Source of the DNA: Desulfovibrio sp.
GTDB lineage: Bacteria > Desulfobacterota > Desulfovibrionia > Desulfovibrionales > Desulfovibrionaceae
NCBI GenBank assembly: GCA_031271265.1
Contig: JAISWB010000057.1
Coordinates: 1-34,126 of the forward strand
Direction: 5' to 3'
DNA: 34,126 bases
In this document: one piece after another, positions 25,436-31,992 of the stretch
How the letters are laid out: the number at the start of each line of letters is the position of its first letter
Position numbering within the stretch: the stretch's first letter is position 1
The notes under the pieces: generated by a model
Told to the model about the DNA's origin: nothing
Seen by the model: only the letters and a program-made list of their open reading frames with translations
The model's database searches: none
Program-made: the position numbers and the translations under genes

Positions 25436-27685
25436 CTAGCGACGGGTCCTTACGGGGCGTCCGCCGCGTTCTCCGCGTCCTCCCCGGTCATCGCGACCTC
25501 CCCTGTCGTCGCGTCCGCCGCGTTCTTCACGCCCGCGCCGGGGCGGGCGAGCGGTGTCTTCGGGGTTCCAGATCATGCCGCGCGCTTCCTGCAGGACGAC
25601 TTTCCTTGATGCGCGTACCCTGTCGCCGTTGATTTCGATAACCTTGACCGTCATGGAATCACCCGGCTTGACAAAATCGGCCACGTTTTCCACGCGGCCG
25701 AGATCAAGCTGGGAAACATGGACAAGGGCTTCAAGGTTCGGCAGCAATTCGACGATGCAACCTACTTCCAGGACCTTGACCACTACGGCATCGTAGTTTT
25801 TGCCGAGTTCGGCCTTGCGGTCGTAGGCCAGCACCTTTTGCACGGCCTGTTCCATAGCTTCCAGGGTAGGCGCGAAAACGGCGACCTTGCCCGAGTCGTC
25901 TATGTCTATGGACGCTCCGGTTTCCGCGGTTATGGCTTTGATATTCTTGCCGCCGGGTCCGATAATCAGGCGGATAACCTCGGGGCTGACTTCAACTTCG
26001 GTGTGTTGGGGCGCGTATTGGGACAGGGAATGCCGGGAGGCCGGGAGTACCCTGGCCATTTCGGCGAGAATGTGCAGGCGGGCTTCTCTGGCTTGAGTCA
26101 GCGCTTTGGCCATAATTTCCGTGGAAATGCCCGTCACCTTGATGTCCATCTGCACGGCGGTGACGCCGTCTGCCGTGCCGGCGATTTTGAAGTCCATGTC
26201 GCCGAGGGCGTCCTCGTCACCGAGAATGTCCGTCAGCACGATAAATTCGTCGCCTTCCTTGATAAGCCCCATGGCTATGCCGGCTACCGGCGCGACAACG
26301 GGCACCCCGGCATCCATAAGGGAAAGGCAGCCGCCGCAGACCGCGGCCATGCTTGAGGAACCGTTGGATTCCATGGTTTCGGCGACGATGCGCAAGGTAA
26401 AGGGAAAGGATTCGTCGGGCGGAAGTATGGGGCGCAGAGCTTTTTCCGCAAGCGCGCCGTGCCCGATTTCGCGCCTGGAAACGCGCACGGGTTTGACTTC
26501 GCCCACGCAATAGGGCGGGAAATTGTAATGCAGCATGAATTTCTTGGTCGCGTCCCCGACCAGGGAATCCATGCGCTGTTCATCGGTTGAACTGCCGAGG
26601 GTGGTTACGACCAGGGATTTCGTCTCGCCGCGCGCAAAGAGCGCCGACCCGTGCGCCCTGGGCAGCACGCCTGTTTCAATGGTTACGGGGCGGACCGTCT
26701 TGGTGTCGCGCCCGTCGATGCGCACGCCTTCCCGACGGATGCGGTCGCGCACAATCTTCTTTTCCATGTCGCCGAGTATGGAGGAAACGGCAGCCAAGGC
26801 GACGGCGTCTTCGGCGAACGGCGAGCCGGGGGCCGAGGCAAGGGCGGCGGCCTTGTCCCTGACCGTTTTTTTGGCCTCCCTGCGCCGCATTTTTTCCGGA
26901 ACGGTCAGGGCCAGGGCCAGGTCGGCGCCTATGTGCTCTTTCAAGAAAGCGGTAATACCGCCGAGGTCCGCCTGCTCTTTCAAGACCCGCTTTTCCTTGC
27001 CCGCAAGCCGGATCAGCTCTTCCTGGGCATCAATCAGCGGCTGAATTTCCTTGTGCGCCCATTCCAGAGCTTCGGCCACCGTTGCCTCGGGCACGAAGCG
27101 GGCGTCTCCTTCAACCATGACCACCGCTTCCCTGGAAGCGGCAAAAATGAAGTTCAGTTCGCTGTCTTTCAGTTGCGGGATAGTCGGGTTGAGGACAAAG
27201 CGGCCGTCGATGCGCCCGATCCGCGCTCCGGCCACCGGCCCGGCAAAGGGAATCGAAGAGATACAGAGCGCGGCCGAGGCCCCGGTCAGGGCCAGGACAT
27301 CGGAATCGTTCTCCGGGTCGGCGGAAATCACGTTGGCCAGAACCTGCACCTCATCATTGAACCCCTTGGGGAAAAGCGGACGCATGGGGCGGTCTATCAG
27401 TCGGGAAACCAGGGTTTCACGTTCCGAGGGCCGGCCTATTTCGCGCCTGAAAAAACTGCCGGGGATGCGCCCGGCAGCGTACATTTTTTCCGAATAATCC
27501 ACAGTCAGGGGAAAAAATCCCTTGTCGAAATCCAGTGACTGCGAACAGGCCGTCACCAGCACAACGGTATCGCCGCACTGGATCCACACGGCCCCGTCCG
27601 CCTGCGCGGCCAGCCGTCCGGTTTCAAGGATGATTTCCCTGCCGCCGACGGCAACGTCGACGCGTTTGCATGCAAATACACTCAT
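25436..27685 (-). CDS. pnp: polyribonucleotide nucleotidyltransferase (PNPase)
   Basis: PNPase degrades RNA 3' to 5' by phosphorolysis as a trimer and can also add tails. The first RNase PH domain contains FFRREIGRPSERE, the second has the catalytic GDEDALGDMDFKIAGT region. The KH domain (about residues 560-625) has IIGPGGKNIK and the S1 domain (about 627-710) follows. The last 37 residues are a repetitive Arg/Gly/Asp tail with GGRDDRGGRDDRGGRGERGG, probably RNA-binding and built from short duplications. Length 749. AAGGAAA before the ATG (27685) supports the start. It follows rpsO, the usual rpsO-pnp pair, with a long hairpin between them that may mediate autoregulation. Confidence 0.97.
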   Translation of the reverse strand: MSVFACKRVDVAVGGREIILETGRLAAQADGAVWIQCGDTVVLVTACSQSLDFDKGFFPLTVDYSEKMYAAGRIPGSFFRREIGRPSERETLVSRLIDRPMRPLFPKGFNDEVQVLANVISADPENDSDVLALTGASAALCISSIPFAGPVAGARIGRIDGRFVLNPTIPQLKDSELNFIFAASREAVVMVEGDARFVPEATVAEALEWAHKEIQPLIDAQEELIRLAGKEKRVLKEQADLGGITAFLKEHIGADLALALTVPEKMRRREAKKTVRDKAAALASAPGSPFAEDAVALAAVSSILGDMEKKIVRDRIRREGVRIDGRDTKTVRPVTIETGVLPRAHGSALFARGETKSLVVTTLGSSTDEQRMDSLVGDATKKFMLHYNFPPYCVGEVKPVRVSRREIGHGALAEKALRPILPPDESFPFTLRIVAETMESNGSSSMAAVCGGCLSLMDAGVPVVAPVAGIAMGLIKEGDEFIVLTDILGDEDALGDMDFKIAGTADGVTAVQMDIKVTGISTEIMAKALTQAREARLHILAEMARVLPASRHSLSQYAPQHTEVEVSPEVIRLIIGPGGKNIKAITAETGASIDIDDSGKVAVFAPTLEAMEQAVQKVLAYDRKAELGKNYDAVVVKVLEVGCIVELLPNLEALVHVSQLDLGRVENVADFVKPGDSMTVKVIEINGDRVRASRKVVLQEARGMIWNPEDTARPPRRGREERGGRDDRGGRDDRGGRGERGGRPVRTRR

Positions 27686-27721
27686 GATATGTTTTCCTTG
27701 GCCTTCATAAAAAAGGGATTG

Positions 27722-27764
27722 CGGGCATCATGCGAAGATACACCGTGTATCCCGCATGCGCCCG
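27722..27764 (-). promoter_or_regulatory. long hairpin in the pnp leader
   Basis: Perfect inner arms GATACAC/GTGTATC (27737-27743/27745-27751) are extended by ATGCG/CGCAT (27730-27734/27753-27757) and CGGGC/GCCCG (27722-27726/27760-27764). It sits in the rpsO-pnp spacer. In E. coli a stem in the same position is cut by RNase III and degraded by PNPase as autoregulation; the same role here is inferred from position only. Confidence 0.6.
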
Positions 27765-27792
27765 TTGTTGTTGTCGTCGTCATCAAGAGAGG

Positions 27793-28062
27793 CTATTTAC
27801 GCAAGCCGAGCTTGTCCAGCACGGCACGATATCGTTGAACATCGGTTTTTCTCAGGTAATTGAGCAGGTTGCGCCGCCTCCCCACCAGTTTCAGCAGCCC
27901 CTGACGGGAATGGAAGTCTTTCTTGTGTTGCCGGAAATGTCCCGTCAAATCCTGTATGCGGGCGGTGAGCAGGGCAATCTGCACCTCGGGGGATCCGGTG
28001 TCGCCGGCATGTTTGGCGTGTTCGTCAATTACCGCTTTTTTTTGTACGGCATCCAGTACCAC
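27793..28062 (-). CDS. rpsO: 30S ribosomal protein S15
   Basis: S15 is a primary 16S rRNA-binding protein of the small-subunit platform. The 89-residue length is exact for the family. The blocks [38 protein letters not shown] and [12 protein letters not shown] are unmistakable. The start is GTG at 28062 on the minus strand, six or seven bases after a very strong AGGAGGA. A hairpin directly abuts that ribosome-binding site. truB lies upstream and pnp downstream, the standard order. Confidence 0.97.
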   Translation of the reverse strand: MVLDAVQKKAVIDEHAKHAGDTGSPEVQIALLTARIQDLTGHFRQHKKDFHSRQGLLKLVGRRRNLLNYLRKTDVQRYRAVLDKLGLRK

Positions 28063-28074
28063 AGCAGTCCTCCT

Positions 28075-28089
28075 CCCGCCTCAGGCGGG
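28075..28089 (-). promoter_or_regulatory. hairpin adjoining the rpsO ribosome-binding site
   Basis: CCCGCC and GGCGGG form a 6-bp stem with a 3-base loop that ends directly against the AGGAGGA of rpsO on the minus strand, three bases after the truB stop. It could hide or present the start site, as in S15 translational autoregulation of other bacteria; this is inference from position. Confidence 0.45.
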
Positions 28090-28092
28090 TAG

Positions 28093-29031
28093 TTATGCAT
28101 TCCACAGCCCGCGCGCAACGCGCAGCACCGGCGCTTCCGTCCCTTGAGGGGGTTCGGCGACGCCCAGTGCCAGGGCTTTTCCGTCCGGGTCGAGCATCAG
28201 AACCGGCAGGCCCTCCGCCGGGAAGGAATCCGCGGCAACGGGGCAGCGTATCTTTCCCCCGTACCGCACAATCCGCGCATCCTCGCGCGACAGGCGGACA
28301 TGCGGGCAATCCGGCAGGGCATCGGCTATGCTCTTCAGTTTGGACGGAAAATCTTCGGGATGCTCAAGCACATCTTCGAGAGTATGCGCCTGCGCAAGCC
28401 CGAAGGGCCGGCTGTATTCCCGGGTCAGTTGTTCCAGCGTGCCGCCGCACCCTAAGCGTTTCCCCAAGCTGTGGGCCAGGGAACGTATATAGGTGCCGGA
28501 ACCGCACGTCACCCGGAAGGCTATCCGTTCGGGGCCGACCAGTTCGGCCCGGCAACGGTAAACGCTTATCGGTTTTGTCCCGGCAGGGATTTCAATGCCT
28601 TTGCGCGCCGACTCATACCGGGGTCTGCCGTGGTATTTGGCGGCGGAGTATGCGGGAATCTCCTGCTCGTAGGTACCGACAAGAAAGGCACATTCGCTTT
28701 TTATGCGCGCATCGTCAACATCTTTTACGGGATGCCGCTCCACTACACGGCCTTCGGCATCCCAGGTGTCGGTCACTACGCCGAGCAGGATGATGCCGCT
28801 GTATACCTTTTCCCCCGCATCCAGAAGCGGGCCGGAAATTTTTGTAGCCTGCCCGAGCAACACTAGCAGCACGCCCTCGGCCATGGGGTCCAGGGTACCG
28901 GCGTGGCCGATTTTTTGCAGGCCGAGTCCGCGTTTGAGCGCTCGCAGGCAATCCGCCGAAGTCGGCCCCCCGGCCTTGTTGAGTACCAGCACGCCGTCCT
29001 GCGGCGGCGACATGCGGATGGTTTTGTCCAT
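28093..29031 (-). CDS. truB: tRNA pseudouridine-55 synthase TruB
   Basis: TruB makes pseudouridine 55 in the T-loop of nearly all tRNAs. The catalytic aspartate is Asp48 in GHAGTLDPMAEGVL. VLNKAGGPTS, the KxYSGIILLG strand and the later CGSGTYIRSLAHSLG block are typical. The chosen ATG (29031) gives 312 residues with AGGAAT close upstream; the frame stays open to 29103, but that extension has no TruB character. truB-rpsO-pnp is conserved, but the rbfA/infB-side genes often found upstream of truB are replaced here by a divergent unrelated gene. Confidence 0.95.
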   Translation of the reverse strand: MDKTIRMSPPQDGVLVLNKAGGPTSADCLRALKRGLGLQKIGHAGTLDPMAEGVLLVLLGQATKISGPLLDAGEKVYSGIILLGVVTDTWDAEGRVVERHPVKDVDDARIKSECAFLVGTYEQEIPAYSAAKYHGRPRYESARKGIEIPAGTKPISVYRCRAELVGPERIAFRVTCGSGTYIRSLAHSLGKRLGCGGTLEQLTREYSRPFGLAQAHTLEDVLEHPEDFPSKLKSIADALPDCPHVRLSREDARIVRYGGKIRCPVAADSFPAEGLPVLMLDPDGKALALGVAEPPQGTEAPVLRVARGLWNA

Positions 29032-29196
29032 ATTCCTATGCGTTCCGAAAGCAATGTACGCTTGAGAATGCCGGTGTATTTTCAAAGGATGTGCTCCAAG
29101 CAATACTAGGCATAAACCGGCACTTCGTCCAGCGCGGGAAAGAATTTTTTTGCAATTCTCTCCGCTCTGCCGTAACTATCCGCCCGGAGCAACACC

Positions 29197-29967
29197 ATGC
29201 GCAGATACCTGCAGGGCACCCTGGACTTTTCCTGTGCCGTGTACGCCGCCGTCAACGCCATAGGTTGTGTCCGCGATCTTCGGCTGCCGGAGGCGCGCGA
29301 CATCTTCAACACCACATTGGACGCCTTTGCGGCCCGCCCTTCGCTGTGGGCGGCGTTCATCCGCAACAATACGGACCATTACTGGGTGGTCCGCTACATG
29401 TTGCGGCGTTGGTCTCTGACGGCTCCCCGCCCGCAGGCGGTTTCCCGCCCCGGCGGCTTTGCCCTGCCGGTCTCCGACGCCGATGCGGAGCCGGACATCT
29501 GTTCCGCCTACCTTCCGGAGCGCCTGCCCCCGCGCGGCCCGGAAAGTCCCCCTGACCGCTTTTCGGACGCTGCGCGCCGCGAAGCAGAGGCTGTCCGCGC
29601 TGCGTTGCGGGAAGCACTGCAAGGCGGGGCAACTCCCGGCAGGGCCGTTCTGGCGCGCTTTCACCGCTTTTTGCCCGGCGTGGCATCGCCGTTGGTGTCA
29701 CACTGGACATGCATCCGTTCGGCCGACAACGCGGGGTTGTACCTGAAAGACTCCAGCGCCGAAAAAGACGCCGTGCATTGCATCGGCTACTCCGACCTGC
29801 TGCCCGACGCGGGTCTGCCGAATCTGCGCATTGTGCCGGAATCGCTCTACCTGCTCACCGCCGCTTCCGCCAACTCCGCCCCCCGTTCTCCGGGTGCGCA
29901 GCCTGCGACTTCTGCCCGACTTATGAAAAGTCCCTCCTTCACCCCGCCGGCCGGCGCGGAACCGTGA
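29197..29967 (+). CDS. putative C39-like (papain-fold) cysteine peptidase, uncharacterised
   Basis: The first residues contain LQGTLDFSCAVYAAVNAIG, which resembles the catalytic-cysteine helix of C39-like and related papain-fold proteins (Cys13). A His-containing strand SHWTCIRS (His169) is followed by GLYLKDSS (Asp185), giving a Cys-His-Asp order and spacing consistent with the fold. The family I recall is conserved but uncharacterised in Desulfovibrio; I assign no substrate. There is no signal peptide or membrane segment, so it is probably cytosolic. GGAG seven bases upstream supports the ATG. The 256-residue length includes a C-terminal tail (about residues 226-256) encoded by a 59-bp tandem repeat, probably not part of the original gene. 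It is transcribed divergently from truB. Confidence 0.65.
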   Translation: MRRYLQGTLDFSCAVYAAVNAIGCVRDLRLPEARDIFNTTLDAFAARPSLWAAFIRNNTDHYWVVRYMLRRWSLTAPRPQAVSRPGGFALPVSDADAEPDICSAYLPERLPPRGPESPPDRFSDAARREAEAVRAALREALQGGATPGRAVLARFHRFLPGVASPLVSHWTCIRSADNAGLYLKDSSAEKDAVHCIGYSDLLPDAGLPNLRIVPESLYLLTAASANSAPRSPGAQPATSARLMKSPSFTPPAGAEP

Positions 29968-30030
29968 CTTTTGCCCGGATTATGAAAACTCCATCCTTCA
30001 CCCCGGCATCCGGGCGCGGGGCCTGCGACA
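29880..30030 (+). repeat. 59-bp tandem repeat, about 2.5 copies
   Basis: Units begin at about 29883, 29942 and 30001. The complete part reads TTATGAAAA then TCCTTCACCCC in two copies, and a CTGCGAC block appears in the first and third. The period of 59 is not a multiple of three, so the repeat changes frame. It covers the 3' end of the C39-like gene and continues past its stop into the gap. Confidence 0.8.
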
Positions 30031-30344
30031 GTTTTTTTTTGACGTTCAGGCCGACACGGCAAAAATTCCAAAAATATATCCATACCTATAAGCGTATTAC
30101 ATAACTGCGCCGGGCTGAAACGCGCGTAAAAAAATTTTCCCCGAACGCTAAAGTTTTTATAGATAATGAAAAAAAAATACGTTAGCTTGACCTTGAGGGT
30201 GACGTATTGCGTCCTGCCGCCGCCGCTTGACCCTGAGGCCGGGTAAGCCGCGGGGCGGAACAGGTTGTTCGGGTGCCGAGGCCGGGCACCGGAGAGACCG
30301 GTCACGCCGCAGTGGATTTTTTGTTGCTTGTTTACGGAGAATAC
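29968..30344. other. gene-free gap before the second HD-GYP gene
   Basis: After the end of the 59-bp repeat the sequence turns AT-rich (about 30045-30185) with runs of A and T. A possible -10 box TATAGA (30158-30163) has a poor -35 box TTTTCC 17 bases upstream. CTTGACCTTGAGG and CTTGACCCTGAGG form a direct repeat at about 30186-30198 and 30226-30238. No gene is visible until the leader ORF at 30345. Confidence 0.5.
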
Positions 30345-30413
30345 ATGTTCAGGCACGCCGCGCACACAGCTACTTTCCGGAGAGCTTGTCCCTCCGTGAT
30401 GCAGAGGCGATAA
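30345..30413 (+). CDS. short leader ORF overlapping the HD-GYP start (22 codons)
   Basis: An ATG with an excellent ACGGAGA ribosome-binding site opens a 22-residue basic frame starting MFRHAAHTATF. It ends in TAA that overlaps the next ATG (TAATG), so translation could pass directly to the HD-GYP gene. Either it is a coupled leader peptide, or it is the true N-terminus of the HD-GYP protein cut off by a frameshift. The strong start signal is seen; the function is not known. Confidence 0.45.
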   Translation: MFRHAAHTATFRRACPSVMQRR

Positions 30414-31558
30414 TGCAACATGATGCCGCCGCCGCGACCATCGCGGCAAACGACGAGGAATTATTCACGCGCGCGAACCGGGCAGCATATCTGGATATCC
30501 TCCATACCGGCATTGACGGCATGCGCAACAAGCTGTCGAAACAGGTCTTTCCCGATGCTTTGCCGGAATTCGACGATACGGAGCAACATTTTTTCACCGC
30601 GGGGCGGGTTTCCGGTTTCACGGAGCGCGGCATCAGGGAAGAAATACCCTTTGCCGCGCGGGTTTACGACACCTTGCTGTCCGCCGTGCGCGGCGTCATG
30701 GATTCCGCCGGTACGGGCAAACCGTGCATGGATAATGTGGACAGCGCCGTTTGCGGGACAATACAAAGCCTGGAACGCAATCCGGACGCCCTGCTCTGCA
30801 TCCCGCGCATACGCAGGAGGGACAATTATACCTATACCCACTGCGCCAATGTCGCCGTCCTGCTGGCGGCTTTTGCGTTGCGCTCCGGAGCGGACGAGAA
30901 ACATGCAGCCACCTGCGCTCTGGCCGGTCTTCTGCACGATCTGGGCATGGCCCTGCTGCCGGTTGCCCTGCTCACCGCGAAACGCAAACTCAGCGATACC
31001 GAAAAGGCCCTGGTGAAACGCCATCCCATGCTCGGCTGTGAACTCATGTCCGCCGGCGGGAGCGCGTACGACGAAACCGTCAAGGCCGCCCTTGAACACC
31101 ACGAGCGCTATAACGGTTCAGGTTATCCCAAGGGTCTTTCAGGCGAATCCATATCCGATATAGGACACATCACGGGCATAGCCGACACCTATGACGCGCT
31201 GTCCAGCCGCCGGCCGTACAAAGACGCGCTGTACCCTCACCGCACCCTGGGAGTTATGTACCAGATGCGCAAAAAGCAATTCCACCCGGTCATTCTGGAA
31301 CAATTTGTCCGTCTTGTGGGCATTTATCCGGTCGGCAGCGTGGTGGAACTGCAGGACGGGTACAGGGGCGTGGTCACGGGCAGCAATTACACCAATCCCA
31401 TACTGCCCGTCGTCACTCTGGCCCTCGACCCGGACGGACACGCCATGTGCCTGCACGAATGCGATCTGGCCAAGGACGGCGTCGCGGGCATAGCCCGTTG
31501 CCTGCCTCCGGAAACTTCCGGCATAGATCCCTGCAAGGTCCTCGGCATCCCGGCCTGA
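30413..31558 (+). CDS. HD-GYP domain protein (predicted c-di-GMP phosphodiesterase)
   Basis: The 381-residue protein contains an HD-GYP domain from about residue 115 to 300: HD at 175-176 in LLHDLGMA, His204, HHE at 229-231 and GSGYPKG at 235-241, plus DTYDAL. The N-terminal 110 residues are helical and of no recognised family; there is no receiver domain, so it is not directly driven by the neighbouring kinase. The C-terminal 80 residues have a VGSVVELQDGYRG barrel-like segment common after HD-GYP domains. ATG 30413 has AGAGG five bases upstream and overlaps the stop of a 22-codon leader. The frame is open to 30227, but no good start lies there. Confidence 0.88.
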   Translation: MQHDAAAATIAANDEELFTRANRAAYLDILHTGIDGMRNKLSKQVFPDALPEFDDTEQHFFTAGRVSGFTERGIREEIPFAARVYDTLLSAVRGVMDSAGTGKPCMDNVDSAVCGTIQSLERNPDALLCIPRIRRRDNYTYTHCANVAVLLAAFALRSGADEKHAATCALAGLLHDLGMALLPVALLTAKRKLSDTEKALVKRHPMLGCELMSAGGSAYDETVKAALEHHERYNGSGYPKGLSGESISDIGHITGIADTYDALSSRRPYKDALYPHRTLGVMYQMRKKQFHPVILEQFVRLVGIYPVGSVVELQDGYRGVVTGSNYTNPILPVVTLALDPDGHAMCLHECDLAKDGVAGIARCLPPETSGIDPCKVLGIPA

Positions 31559-31576
31559 CGGCCGGCCGAGGCAGTT

Positions 31577-31603
31577 GCGGGGACCGATGTGCCGTTGCCC
31601 CGC
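31577..31603 (+). terminator. possible terminator of the HD-GYP gene
   Basis: GCGGGG (31577-31582) pairs with CCCCGC (31598-31603), 18 bases after the HD-GYP stop, followed by an AT-rich stretch with TATTT rather than a clean T-run. Confidence 0.4.
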
Positions 31604-31628
31604 GTTCAGAATATTTCAACTTTGATTT

Positions 31629-31647
31629 TATATGCCTCGGCGGCCGG
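31629..31647 (+). repeat. direct repeat, left half, flanking a 217-base insertion
   Basis: TATATGCCTCGGCGGCCGG matches the 20 bases at 31865-31884 except for one missing C. Everything between the two halves (31648-31864) appears inserted into a repeat unit that is continuous near 25.4 kb. Confidence 0.7.
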
Positions 31648-31664
31648 TACTCTGTTCCTGACCC

Positions 31665-31697
31665 TCGGTCTGAGCCGGCGCAAGGCCGAACATCGGA
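31665..31697 (+). repeat. dispersed 33-nt repeat, copy B
   Basis: Matches the fabH stop-codon region (3895-3927) at 30 of 33 positions. It lies inside the 217-base insertion, just upstream of the MITE-like element. Confidence 0.75.
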
Positions 31698-31711
31698 ACA
31701 TGCAGTAGTGT

Positions 31712-31864
31712 TTAGAGCAATTTCAGAATGAAATTGCTCTGGCGGCCGCGTGAGCGGACGCCCGCCGCGAAGGCGCAAGCGCAATTTATTTGCGCGGTTA
31801 AGCGCCTAAGCGAGCGTAGTTCAAATAGAACCGGATGAGTAATCTCAAAGTGGTAATGCTCTAA
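31712..31864. mobile_element. MITE-like element with terminal inverted repeats
   Basis: The ends are TTAGAGCA (31712-31719) and TGCTCTAA (31857-31864), exact inverted repeats; over 24 bases the two ends agree at 17 positions. TA flanks GAGCA...TGCTC on both sides (31713-31714, 31862-31863), the pattern left by IS630/mariner-type transposition. The left end also carries a perfect 12-bp hairpin, AGAGCAATTTCA-GAA-TGAAATTGCTCT (31714-31740), and GCGCAA/TTGCGC arms occur at 31779-31795. No transposase is encoded, so it would be non-autonomous. Confidence 0.55.
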
Positions 31865-31884
31865 TATATGCCTCCGGCGGCCGG
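31865..31884 (+). repeat. direct repeat, right half
   Basis: TATATGCCTCCGGCGGCCGG begins directly where the MITE-like element ends and runs into palindrome copy 3. See the left half at 31629-31647. Confidence 0.7.
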
Positions 31885-31903
31885 GGGAAATGATTTCCCC
31901 CGG
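31881..31903. repeat. 23-nt perfect palindrome, copy 3
   Basis: CCGGGGGAAAT, one central G, and ATTTCCCCCGG, identical to copy 2 apart from the central base. It lies 89 bases before the ettA start codon. Confidence 0.85.
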
Positions 31904-31992
31904 ACCCCCTCATAAAAAAATCCCGATGCTTTTCCCCTTACCGTCATGCCGGTTTCAGCGCCGGCTCCACGTGCAACCATGAAGGATACCCC

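Larger units (their letters stand above)
31559..31992. other. 434-base gap built of repeats between HD-GYP and ettA
   Basis: In order it holds a possible terminator (31577-31603), the unit CAACTTTGATTTTATATGCC shared with 25.4 kb, a direct-repeat half (31629-31647), the 33-nt fabH-end repeat (31665-31697), a MITE-like element (31712-31864), the second direct-repeat half (31865-31884), and palindrome copy 3 (31881-31903). No gene is visible. Confidence 0.7.

Noticed and set aside
30192..30212. Sigma-54 promoter (GG-N10-GC) before the second HD-GYP gene
   Set aside because: GG and TTGC have the right spacing, but the rest of the -24 box does not match TGGCAC, so chance is likely.
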